A stretch of 8,194 bases of DNA from an uncultured Alphaproteobacteria bacterium (GTDB lineage Bacteria; Pseudomonadota; Alphaproteobacteria; Rs-D84), in the NCBI GenBank assembly GCA_946611025.1, contig CAMOCR010000032.1, positions 1 through 8,194 on the forward strand. The letters are read 5' to 3'. How positions within the stretch are numbered: the first letter of the stretch is position 1; each line of letters starts with the position of its first letter. Position numbers and translations under genes: made by a program. Under the pieces are notes generated by a model. It did no database searches. It saw only the letters and a program-made list of their open reading frames with translations, and had not been told where the DNA came from. Below, one piece after another: positions 1 to 5,307 of the stretch.

Positions 1-369
1 AGTTGGTTAAGTGAAGATGACGCAAAAAGAATTGGAATTAGTGAAGATTCATATGACAGAATATCAGACGAAATATACAGACGTGAAAATGCGATTAAGC
101 GATTCCGTGATGCCGAGGCAGAAATAAAAAATCTTGATGGCGCACTAGAAAACCGCGCCAAGAAAGAACGTGAATGGGATAAAGATCATAAAAACCTTTA
201 CCAAGAACTGGTTGCATATTGGGATATGCTGGAAACTGGGCGTGATTCACATACTGGAAAAATGTACAGTTGGGCATTAGGTTCCAAAAAGTTGAAACAA
301 CAGACATTCTCCGCTAATTCAGGCACATACATTTCTAACTTTATGTCCAGCTATGGACGTGCCTCTTGA
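1..369 (+). CDS. 3' end of an unrecognised, charged, probably coiled-coil protein (5' truncated)
   Basis: Frame 1 is open from the first base to a TGA at 367-369, giving 122 residues with no start visible, so the gene begins upstream of the window. I do not recognise the family. The visible part has a long charged helical stretch at about residues 15-70 (DSYDRISDEIYRREN, then EAEIKNLDGALENRAKKERE) that looks like a coiled coil. A tail rich in Ser, Gly, Tyr and Trp follows (GKMYSWALGSKK, SYGRAS). No signal peptide or membrane segment can be judged. Codon use differs from the rest of the window: three AGA arginine codons and three ATA isoleucine codons occur in 122 codons, whereas I saw no AGA in ackA. 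With the tail-fibre-type gene just downstream, this suggests a phage or otherwise acquired gene, but that is inference. It is a real reading frame rather than a shadow, because a promoter and hairpin follow its stop. Confidence 0.6.
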   Translation, partial: SWLSEDDAKRIGISEDSYDRISDEIYRRENAIKRFRDAEAEIKNLDGALENRAKKEREWDKDHKNLYQELVAYWDMLETGRDSHTGKMYSWALGSKKLKQQTFSANSGTYISNFMSSYGRAS

Positions 370-394
370 TTTTTATTCGATTTTATGATATAAT
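366..394 (+). promoter_or_regulatory. Predicted sigma-70 promoter for the tail-fibre-type gene
   Basis: A perfect TATAAT (389-394) is preceded by an extended -10 TG (TGA at 386-388). A TTGATT -35 lies 17 bp upstream at 366-371 and overlaps the TGA stop of the preceding gene. Transcription would start near 401, just before the hairpin at 406-425. The region is AT-rich, so a chance match is possible, but spacing and both boxes agree well. Confidence 0.55.
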
Positions 395-405
395 ATAAAT
401 CACTT

Positions 406-433
406 TGGCACTGGGTTCGGTGCCATTTTTTTA
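406..433 (+). terminator. Rho-independent terminator-like hairpin
   Basis: TGGCAC (406-411) pairs with GTGCCA (420-425), with a possible T-G and G-C extension into a GGTT loop, followed by T7 at 426-432. It is placed to end transcription of the upstream gene. It also lies downstream of the predicted start at about 401, so it could act as an early terminator or a 5' hairpin on the next transcript. Confidence 0.65.
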
Positions 434-472
434 TTCTAAAAATTTTCAATTCATATAAAAAAAGGAGAAGCA

Positions 473-1045
473 ATGACCCGAGTCGTACAAATTCGGCGCG
501 GCACAACCGCACAACACAATAACTTTACCGGCATGGTTGGCGAAGTCACATATGACACCGATGCAAAAACTCTGCGCGTGCACGACGGTGCAACACTGGG
601 TGGGTTCGCGTTGGCGCGCGCCGATGAAATTCCAACAACCACCGATACATTTGATATAGATTCTGTACCAGACACCAAATGGGCGGAAATTGTCGCACGC
701 GTTGCCCCCGCCCCAATAACCGTAAAGACCACCGGCACGATGCCAATTTCAAACACAACATATATTCACAATGTCTTTAACGATGTTGATGCCGCGCCAT
801 ATGCTGTGCGTGCGGTGTTGGTGTGTCAAAGCGCGGCGGCGGGCTATGCGGCAGGCGATGAAACAACCGCATTCGGTGTTGGTGCGTATGCGACCCCGGT
901 TTTCAACACATATATTGACGATGACGGCTTGCATGTGCGCATGGCGGTTGGCAATTCGCCGTTTTGGGTGGCACACAAGACCACCGGTGAAAAAACCGAC
1001 ATTGTTAACAGCGAATGGAAATTAAAATTCACTATTTATTGTTGA
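473..1045 (+). CDS. Phage tail-fibre-type protein with Mtd-like N-terminal domain
   Basis: The 190-residue protein opens with VVQIRRGTTAQHNNFTG, then GEVTYDTDAKTLRVHDG (residues 23-39) and GGFALARADE. This is the short beta-rich module seen at the N-terminus of phage tail-fibre and receptor-binding proteins (major tropism determinant N-terminal type), which usually anchors the fibre to the particle. Residues 53-110 form a Thr/Asp-rich linker. The C-terminal part (about 110-190) has a GYAAGDETT motif, a beta-rich stretch and a final TGEKTDIVNSEWKLKFTIYC strand, resembling small tail-fibre tip domains. There is no lectin-type variable repeat at the C-terminus. The ATG is set by a strong ribosome site AAGGAG at 462-467, five bases upstream. 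It has its own promoter and sits between an unrecognised gene and ackA, with no other recognisable phage gene in view. It may be the edge of a prophage, a relic, or a cargo gene. The family call is from pattern recognition only. Confidence 0.75.
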   Translation: MTRVVQIRRGTTAQHNNFTGMVGEVTYDTDAKTLRVHDGATLGGFALARADEIPTTTDTFDIDSVPDTKWAEIVARVAPAPITVKTTGTMPISNTTYIHNVFNDVDAAPYAVRAVLVCQSAAAGYAAGDETTAFGVGAYATPVFNTYIDDDGLHVRMAVGNSPFWVAHKTTGEKTDIVNSEWKLKFTIYC

Positions 1046-1070
1046 AAAACGAAATAACCTTTGCTAACCT
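1042..1070 (+). promoter_or_regulatory. Possible ackA promoter
   Basis: TTGAAA (1042-1047) overlaps the TGA stop of the tail-fibre-type gene. It is separated by 17 bp from TAACCT (1065-1070), which carries an extended-10 TGC in front (1062-1064). The -10 matches the consensus at only three of six bases, so this is tentative. No terminator separates the two genes, so readthrough from the upstream promoter is also possible. Confidence 0.35.
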
Positions 1071-1092
1071 GGGCGCGTTGGAAAAATAACCT
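1055..1092 (+). repeat. Three TAACCT boxes in the ackA leader
   Basis: TAACCT occurs at 1055-1060, 1065-1070 and 1087-1092. The first and third extend to the 9-bp repeat AAATAACCT (1052-1060 and 1084-1092). Start-to-start spacing is 10 and 22 bp, close to one and two helical turns, so the boxes would face the same side of the DNA. The middle copy coincides with the proposed -10 and the last ends just before the ribosome-binding site. An operator role is inferred, not shown. Confidence 0.4.
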
Positions 1093-1105
1093 AAGAGGAA
1101 GTATA

Positions 1106-2356
1106 ATGTACGTATTGTCATTAAATTGCGGTTCATCATCGCTGAAATACAAATTATTTGATGCCGACACGAAACAGGTCGTGTTAAGTGGTCTGGCGGA
1201 AAAAATCAAATTGCCTGATTCATGCATTTCGCAAAAGTATCCCGATGGGAAAAAGGTCGAACGCACCGTTCCAATGCGCGACCACGGCGAAGCGTTAAGC
1301 GAAGTTATGAAATTATTACGCGAAGCATCCATTGACACAAACGAAATCAAGGGTGTTGGACACCGCGTCTTGTTGGGTGGTGCTGAACTGACAGCATCTT
1401 GCAAAATTACCGACGATGTTATTCGCAAAATCAGCGAATATGCCGACATCGCCCCATTGCACAATCCACCAGCATTGGCGGGCATCAACACCGCGTTACA
1501 GGTTATGCCAAACGCGACACAGGTTGCCGTGTTTGATACGGCGTTCCACCAAACAATGCCAGAACACGTATATCGTTATGCCGTACCCGAAGCATGGTAT
1601 ACACAACTGAAAGTCCGCAAATATGGCTATCATGGTACATCGCACCTGTATGTTTCAAAACGCGCGGCGGTTATGTTGGGCAAACCGGCGGCAGAATGCA
1701 ACCTGATTACTGTGCATTTGGGTTCGGGGGCGTCTGTTGCCGCGATTAAAAACGGTAAATGTTTTGATACATCTATGGGCTTTACACCAATTACCGGTTT
1801 GGTTATGGGTACACGTCCAGGCAATCTGGATACATCGGCGGTGCTGTATGCGATGGATAAATTGGGCCTGACATCTGCCCAGGCAACAACCCACCTGAAC
1901 AAAGAATCGGGCTTGCTGGGTATGTGCAAGTTTTCAGACCTGCGCGATGTCGAAGGCAACATGGCGACCGATGAAAAATGCCGCATGGCGTTGGAAAAAC
2001 AGATTTTAAGTGTTCGCCAAACAATCGGTGCATACATGGCAACATTGGACGGTCGTGTTGATGCAATTGTATTTACCGCCGGCGGTGGTGAAAACGACCC
2101 ATATATACGTGAACGCTGTCTGGAAAATCTGGAACCAATGGGCATCAAATTGGACAAAGCGAAAAACGATGCTGCCGTTGGTCGCAAGGGTGTTGCCGAA
2201 GCAGAAATCAGCGCACCCGACAGCCGTATCAAGTTGTTTATGATTGCCACCAACGAAGAATTAGTTATTCTGGAAGATACATTGGCAATTATGAACGGCA
2301 CATACAATGCCGATCACTTGAAAATGAATTATTCGTTCGCCCAAAAGCAACGCTAG
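1106..2356 (+). CDS. ackA: Acetate kinase
   Basis: This enzyme interconverts acetate plus ATP with acetyl phosphate plus ADP, the cytosolic substrate-level phosphorylation step of the Pta-Ack pathway. The 416-residue product carries the whole acetokinase signature: the N-terminal phosphate loop LNCGSSSLKYKLFD (Asn7, Ser10, Ser12, Lys14), GHRVLLGG with substrate Arg87, PLHNPPAL, VFDTAFHQTMP with catalytic Asp144, YGYHGTSH (His176-His180), HLGSGASVAAI, MGTRPGNLD with Arg237, FTAGGGEND, and ATNEEL near the C-terminus for the metal-binding Glu. It is slightly longer than the usual 400 residues because of a short C-terminal tail. The start at 1106 was chosen over an in-frame ATG at 1061 because MYVLSLN is the family N-terminus and AGAGGAAG lies just upstream. 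No pta or phosphoketolase partner is in the window. A strong terminator follows the TAG. No defect is seen in the active-site motifs. Confidence 0.97.
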   Translation: MYVLSLNCGSSSLKYKLFDADTKQVVLSGLAEKIKLPDSCISQKYPDGKKVERTVPMRDHGEALSEVMKLLREASIDTNEIKGVGHRVLLGGAELTASCKITDDVIRKISEYADIAPLHNPPALAGINTALQVMPNATQVAVFDTAFHQTMPEHVYRYAVPEAWYTQLKVRKYGYHGTSHLYVSKRAAVMLGKPAAECNLITVHLGSGASVAAIKNGKCFDTSMGFTPITGLVMGTRPGNLDTSAVLYAMDKLGLTSAQATTHLNKESGLLGMCKFSDLRDVEGNMATDEKCRMALEKQILSVRQTIGAYMATLDGRVDAIVFTAGGGENDPYIRERCLENLEPMGIKLDKAKNDAAVGRKGVAEAEISAPDSRIKLFMIATNEELVILEDTLAIMNGTYNADHLKMNYSFAQKQR

Positions 2357-2370
2357 GGTAATTCATCAAA

Positions 2371-2414
2371 CAACAAAACCACCGCGATTGCGGTGGTTTT
2401 TGTTGTGATTTTTT
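2371..2414 (+). terminator. ackA terminator
   Basis: An 11-bp stem, AAAACCACCGC (2375-2385) with GCGGTGGTTTT (2390-2400), closes a GATT loop. It extends past a bulged T to CAAC/GTTG (2371-2374 and 2402-2405), and T-rich sequence follows to 2414. It begins 15 nt after the ackA stop. The core stem is the same as that of the rpsD terminator at 2466-2491. Confidence 0.88.
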
Positions 2415-2462
2415 GTGAAAAAAATATGGGTTTATGGGTTTTGTCATCCCGTTAAATAACAG

Positions 2463-2491
2463 TAAAAAACCACCGCAAATGCGGTGGTTTT
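2463..2491 (-). terminator. rpsD terminator
   Basis: An 11-bp stem, AAAACCACCGC (2466-2476) with GCGGTGGTTTT (2481-2491), has an AAAT loop. On the minus strand it is followed by a T-run formed by the A-run 2464-2469. It begins 19 nt after the rpsD stop. Because the stem is symmetric and has T's on both sides, it may also back up termination of ackA on the plus strand. Confidence 0.85.
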
Positions 2492-2510
2492 ATTTCGTTC
2501 CCCGTTATTA

Positions 2511-3143
2511 TTAACGTGAATAGAATTCAACGACCAATTCTGGGAACATTTGAACCGGATATGGAACATCTGCAAATGCCGGAACACGTGCATATGTCGC
2601 AGTAAAGTTCGCGCTGTCCACGTTGATATAATCTGGTGTTTCGCGTTCGCCCGATTCCAATGCCAAAACAACCAACGGCATTTGTTTTGCTTTTTCGCTG
2701 ACCGTGATAACATCACCTGGGTTTACCTGATATGATGCGATTTTAACACGTTTGCCATTGACATAAATGTGACCATGGCTGACCAATTGACGTGCCGAGA
2801 AAACAGTCGGTGCCAATTTCGCACGATATACAACCGCATCCAAACGGCGTTCCAACAACCCAATCAAGTTATCTGGGGTGTCGCCACGCATATTGTCCGC
2901 TTCGGCATAGTAGGCATGGAACTTCTTTTCGCCGATGTTGCCATAGTAGCCCTTTAATGTCTGTTTTGCACGCATCTGTTTTGCGTAATCAGACGAATTG
3001 CCACCGCGTGATGTTGGACCATGCTGACCCGGTTTGTATTTACGTTTGTTAAATGGTGATTTTGCCTGGCCCCACAGGTTGACCCCCAGTGAACGACCAA
3101 TTTTCAATTTGCGCGTATTACGTTTTGCGCCTTGTCTTGCCAT
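2511..3143 (-). CDS. rpsD: 30S ribosomal protein S4
   Basis: S4 is a primary 16S rRNA-binding protein of the small subunit that starts 30S assembly and contributes to decoding fidelity. The 210-residue product has the S4 N-terminal domain (residues 1 to about 95; LGVNLWGQAKSPFNKR, KPGQHGPTSRG, QTLKGYYGNIGEKKF), then the S4 RNA-binding domain at about 96-160 (LLERRLDAVVYRAKLAPTVFSARQLVSHGHIYVNG in overlapping blocks, NPGDVITV). It ends with the conserved DVPYPVQMFPELVVEFYSR. The N-terminal zinc-binding cysteines found in some S4 proteins are absent, as in other alphaproteobacterial S4. The start is supported by AAGGA at 3150-3154, six bases upstream of the ATG. The gene stands alone instead of within a ribosomal operon, and converges on ackA with its own terminator. 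Confidence 0.98.
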   Translation of the reverse strand: MARQGAKRNTRKLKIGRSLGVNLWGQAKSPFNKRKYKPGQHGPTSRGGNSSDYAKQMRAKQTLKGYYGNIGEKKFHAYYAEADNMRGDTPDNLIGLLERRLDAVVYRAKLAPTVFSARQLVSHGHIYVNGKRVKIASYQVNPGDVITVSEKAKQMPLVVLALESGERETPDYINVDSANFTATYARVPAFADVPYPVQMFPELVVEFYSR

Positions 3144-3256
3144 AATTTATCCTTTTTTTTGGTTTTTCGGTGCCGGATATCAAACAGAATCCTTATCATA
3201 CATGGGACCAAAAGACACCATGACTTAATCAGTTCTGGTTATCCAGCGTGCGTCAG

Positions 3257-3283
3257 TTTATAATGTTTTTTATGTAAAATCAA
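3257..3283 (-). promoter_or_regulatory. Possible rpsD promoter
   Basis: Read on the minus strand, TTGATT (3283-3278) is followed after 15 bp by TATAAA (3262-3257). The short spacing weakens the call. With it, transcription would start near 3250 and leave a leader of about 105 nt before rpsD. The segment 3144-3302 holds no gene. It contains this site and a small inverted repeat at 3201-3222. I see no convincing terminator for the upstream PHP gene, so readthrough from lemA is possible. Confidence 0.35.
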
Positions 3284-3302
3284 GGAAAATCTGCGTTTTT
3301 TA

Positions 3303-4154
3303 TTATCGCGACCGCACCGCCGCATCGCACGACAGGAATTTTGACACCCCGCATGATTTCGCCAAATCATATGCACGCGTAAAATGCCGCCCGATTTGCG
3401 CCGCCGCGTGCGCATCATCACTGAATAAAACTGGAATATTTTTTGCCGCCGCCATTTTCAAAATGCGGGGCGATGGGTATGGTTCATCACACGCTGGACG
3501 ATAAAGACCGGTATTTATTTCAATTGGGGTTTTAGATTTTGCAATTGCCTGCATCGTTTCGTGTTCGCGCCCAATCCAGCGGTTTTCGCGCCCCACCCCA
3601 ACCTTTTTCGGCAAATCCAGATGTGCCATCCAATTAAACATACATGTTTCGGCGGCACGCGCCAATTTTTTCCAATATTGCCCCAGCATCTTGTCACGAT
3701 TTATCATGTCTGTATTCACAAAATCGTGCACATTGCGCAACATGCCATCGTATTCAATAAAATGTGATGCACAAATGATATAATCTGGTTTCAATATTTT
3801 TAATGCACGTTCAAACCCAATGCGCCACTCTGGGTATTCGAAAAAGTCCACCTCCATCCCGCGCAAGATGTTCATTTCATATTTGTCCGCCAATTTATTC
3901 AATTCGGCATAATGCGGTTTGAACTTTGCAATAACTTCATCAAACGATGATGAATAAATCGCATCATATCCGCCGCGCACCGCGTGTGGATAAAACATTG
4001 TCTTGGTAATATCGGGATGCACGATAAAGTGGTTTGATATGCCGATTGTAGTCATACCCAATTCGCGCGCACGCGCCACCATTTCCGCCGGTGTATTGCG
4101 ACCATCAAAGCCAATCGTGTGGGTGTGTAATGTAAAATCTTGAAATGTTTTCAT
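3303..4154 (-). CDS. PHP-domain phosphoesterase, histidinol-phosphatase-like
   Basis: The 283-residue protein has the metal-binding motifs of the PHP superfamily in order: LHTHT with His10 and His12, ISNHF with His42, GMEVDFF with Glu101 (and Asp103), CASHF with His131, MAHLDL with His178, and FSDDAHA with Asp247 and His249. Together these would form a di- or trinuclear metal site in a distorted TIM barrel. The length and the TPAEMVARARELG stretch after the first motif fit the HisK/HisJ type of histidinol-phosphatase, which hydrolyses L-histidinol phosphate in histidine synthesis. No his gene is nearby, so the true substrate could be another small phosphate ester. It is cytosolic, with no signal peptide. 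Its ATG lies 3 nt after the lemA stop and I see no good Shine-Dalgarno in front (the upstream bases read AAAGTTTTAATAT), so translation is probably coupled to lemA. All metal ligands appear intact. The fold is confident, the substrate is not. Confidence 0.85.
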   Translation of the reverse strand: MKTFQDFTLHTHTIGFDGRNTPAEMVARARELGMTTIGISNHFIVHPDITKTMFYPHAVRGGYDAIYSSSFDEVIAKFKPHYAELNKLADKYEMNILRGMEVDFFEYPEWRIGFERALKILKPDYIICASHFIEYDGMLRNVHDFVNTDMINRDKMLGQYWKKLARAAETCMFNWMAHLDLPKKVGVGRENRWIGREHETMQAIAKSKTPIEINTGLYRPACDEPYPSPRILKMAAAKNIPVLFSDDAHAAAQIGRHFTRAYDLAKSCGVSKFLSCDAAVRSR

Positions 4155-4157
4155 ATA

Positions 4158-4700
4158 TTAAAACTTTACACGTGGTGCCGTGCGTTCGGCATCATCAATT
4201 TCAAACAGTTTTTCGGTTCCAATACCAAACATGCGCGCAATGATATTTGACGGGAATTGTTCCACCGCGTTGTTCAGCCCCATTACAACATTGTTATAGA
4301 ATTGACGCGTTGCCTGAATCTTGGTTTCGGTGTCCGCCAATTCGCGCTGTAATTCCAGAAAGTTTTCGTTGGCTTTCAGGTTTGGATAATTTTCCGCCAA
4401 CGCAAAAATGTTTTTCAATGCCCCCGAAAGCGCACTTTCCGCCGCACCACGTGCATCGGCACCGGTTGCATGCATTGCCGAATTACGCGCCGCAATTACC
4501 GCATCCAGTGTTTCCCGTTCATGCTTTGCCGCACCCGAAACCGTTTCCATTAAATTAGGAATTAAATCATATCTGCGTTTTAATTGGGTATCAATTGTCG
4601 CCCACGCTTCGCGTACCTGATTCCGGCGTGCAACCAGACCATTATAAACACCAACAAAATACAGCAAAATCACCGCTATAATTGCAATCGCAGTCCACAT
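4158..4700 (-). CDS. lemA: LemA family membrane-anchored protein
   Basis: The 180-residue product has the LemA layout. One N-terminal membrane segment (residues about 3-20, AIAIIAVILLYFVGVY) is followed by YNGLVARRNQVREAWATID, QLKRRYDLIPNLMETV, a helical region, ENYPNLKANENFLELQRELADTE (in overlapping blocks), and RQFYNNVVMGLNN with a C-terminal FE..D..ERTAPRVKF tail. The rest is expected to be a helical bundle outside the cytoplasm. The biochemical role of LemA proteins is not settled. They are often found with TPM-domain or M48-type protease genes, but here the partner is a PHP phosphoesterase 3 nt downstream. The start is supported by AAGGA at 4707-4711, six bases before the ATG. A well-formed promoter lies about 50 bp upstream. 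The predicted 5' leader is about 40 nt. Confidence 0.93.
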   Translation of the reverse strand: MWTAIAIIAVILLYFVGVYNGLVARRNQVREAWATIDTQLKRRYDLIPNLMETVSGAAKHERETLDAVIAARNSAMHATGADARGAAESALSGALKNIFALAENYPNLKANENFLELQRELADTETKIQATRQFYNNVVMGLNNAVEQFPSNIIARMFGIGTEKLFEIDDAERTAPRVKF

Positions 4701-4747
4701 GGTAAATCCTTTTTGTAAAATTATTCGTCAATATCTTTCATATTTTC

Positions 4748-4776
4748 ATTATAGGTCACCAATATCATTTTTTCAA
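4748..4776 (-). promoter_or_regulatory. Strong predicted promoter for lemA and the PHP gene
   Basis: On the minus strand, TTGAAA (4776-4771) is followed by a 17-bp spacer and a perfect TATAAT (4753-4748). The -35 box begins only 3 bp beyond the terminator hairpin of the preceding cold-shock gene. This is the best consensus sigma-70 promoter in the window and indicates that lemA starts a separate transcript. Confidence 0.7.
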
Positions 4777-4778
4777 TT

Positions 4779-4802
4779 AAAAACGCCCGTTCGGGCGTTT
4801 TT
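4779..4802 (-). terminator. Terminator of the cold-shock-domain gene
   Basis: A near-perfect palindrome, AAAAACGCCCG (4779-4789) with CGGGCGTTTTT (4792-4802), starts one base after the TAA stop at 4804-4806. On the minus strand it reads into GTTTTTAATTG. The GC core flanked by A/T arms allows bidirectional action. Confidence 0.88.
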
Positions 4803-4803
4803 A

Positions 4804-5145
4804 TTATTTTTTCCAGAATGCAAATCCGCGGCGTGTTGATTTTTCTTCGCGTTGTTTGCGTTCTTCGGCAGCGCGGCGGCGTTCTGCACGGCGTTCGTGG
4901 AACAAACGCGCAGATTCTTCGTCACGTTGAATCAATTTCAATGTCGTCACCGACAATTTATCATTGCGGGTTTCTTCTTCGAATTCGACAATGTCATTTT
5001 CATTTAAAAAACGTATGCCCGCTTCTTTTAATGCACTGGAATGAACAAATACATCATCTGTGTTTCCATTTTCATTTGGCGCGTCTGGCGTAATAAAGCC
5101 AAAACATTTTTTGCCATTATACCATTTTACTTTTCCTTGACGCAT
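4804..5145 (-). CDS. Cold-shock-domain protein with a basic C-terminal tail
   Basis: The 113-residue protein has a cold-shock domain at residues 1 to about 72: GKVKWYNGKKCFGFITPD, then DDVFVHSSALKEAGI and a final beta strand region (DKLSVTTLKLI). Such domains bind single-stranded RNA or DNA and act as RNA chaperones in the cytoplasm. RNP2 (DVFVH, 31-35) is standard. RNP1 reads KCFGFI (13-18), with Cys where most family members have Gly. The loop between them is long and carries Asn/Asp (PNENGNTDD). Unlike the minimal proteins of about 70 residues, a 40-residue tail follows that is almost entirely charged (ERRAERRRAAEERKQREEK) and ends in RRGFAFWKK. It probably forms a basic helix that adds RNA affinity or a contact site. 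AAGGA at 5154-5158 supports the ATG. It is monocistronic, with its own terminator. Confidence 0.93.
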   Translation of the reverse strand: MRQGKVKWYNGKKCFGFITPDAPNENGNTDDVFVHSSALKEAGIRFLNENDIVEFEEETRNDKLSVTTLKLIQRDEESARLFHERRAERRRAAEERKQREEKSTRRGFAFWKK

Positions 5146-5215
5146 AATCGTGTTCCTTTGTTATGCTTGTTATGGTTCAGGGTAACAATCCATAAACCTG
5201 ATTTAATTGTGGCGC

Positions 5216-5245
5216 ATTATGAAAAGTAATACAAGAAAAAAACAA
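5216..5245 (-). promoter_or_regulatory. Possible promoter of the cold-shock-domain gene
   Basis: On the minus strand, TTGTTT (5245-5240) is followed after 18 bp by CATAAT (5221-5216), giving a leader of about 65 nt. The -35 lies inside the T-tract of the preceding terminator. A second arrangement, TTGTAT (5234-5229) with CACAAT (5211-5206), is about as good, so the exact site is uncertain. Confidence 0.3.
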
Positions 5246-5276
5246 AAAAATCCGTGGCGAATTATTTCCCACGGAT
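5234..5276 (-). terminator. Terminator of the lysS operon
   Basis: On the minus strand an 8-bp stem, ATCCGTGG (5276-5269) with CCACGGAT (5257-5250), closes an 11-nt loop. Two T-runs follow, separated by a G (A-runs at 5244-5250 and 5236-5242 on the plus strand). It begins about 31 nt after the stop of the 466-residue gene. Confidence 0.87.
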
Positions 5277-5307
5277 ATTATATATATTTTATCGTAATTT
5301 CAACGGA

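Noticed and set aside
473..1045. Diversity-generating retroelement target, suggested by the Mtd-like N-terminus
   Set aside because: No reverse transcriptase, template repeat or C-type-lectin variable repeat is present. The C-terminus is a plain fibre-like strand.
1061..1105. Upstream in-frame ATG extending acetate kinase by 15 residues
   Set aside because: The extension does not resemble the family, and the ATG at 1106 has AGAGGAAG in front and gives the canonical N-terminus.
1630..2307. 225-residue open frame antisense to ackA
   Set aside because: It lies wholly opposite a clearly functional gene, has no ribosome site I can see, and its sequence looks like no protein family. It is a codon-bias shadow.
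2444..2716. 90-residue minus-strand frame overlapping rpsD and its terminator
   Set aside because: It overlaps S4 in another frame and passes through the terminator hairpin. No family features.
5146..5307. Small RNA or tRNA gene between the cold-shock gene and the 466-residue gene
   Set aside because: No tRNA arms are visible. The segment is explained by a terminator and a probable promoter.
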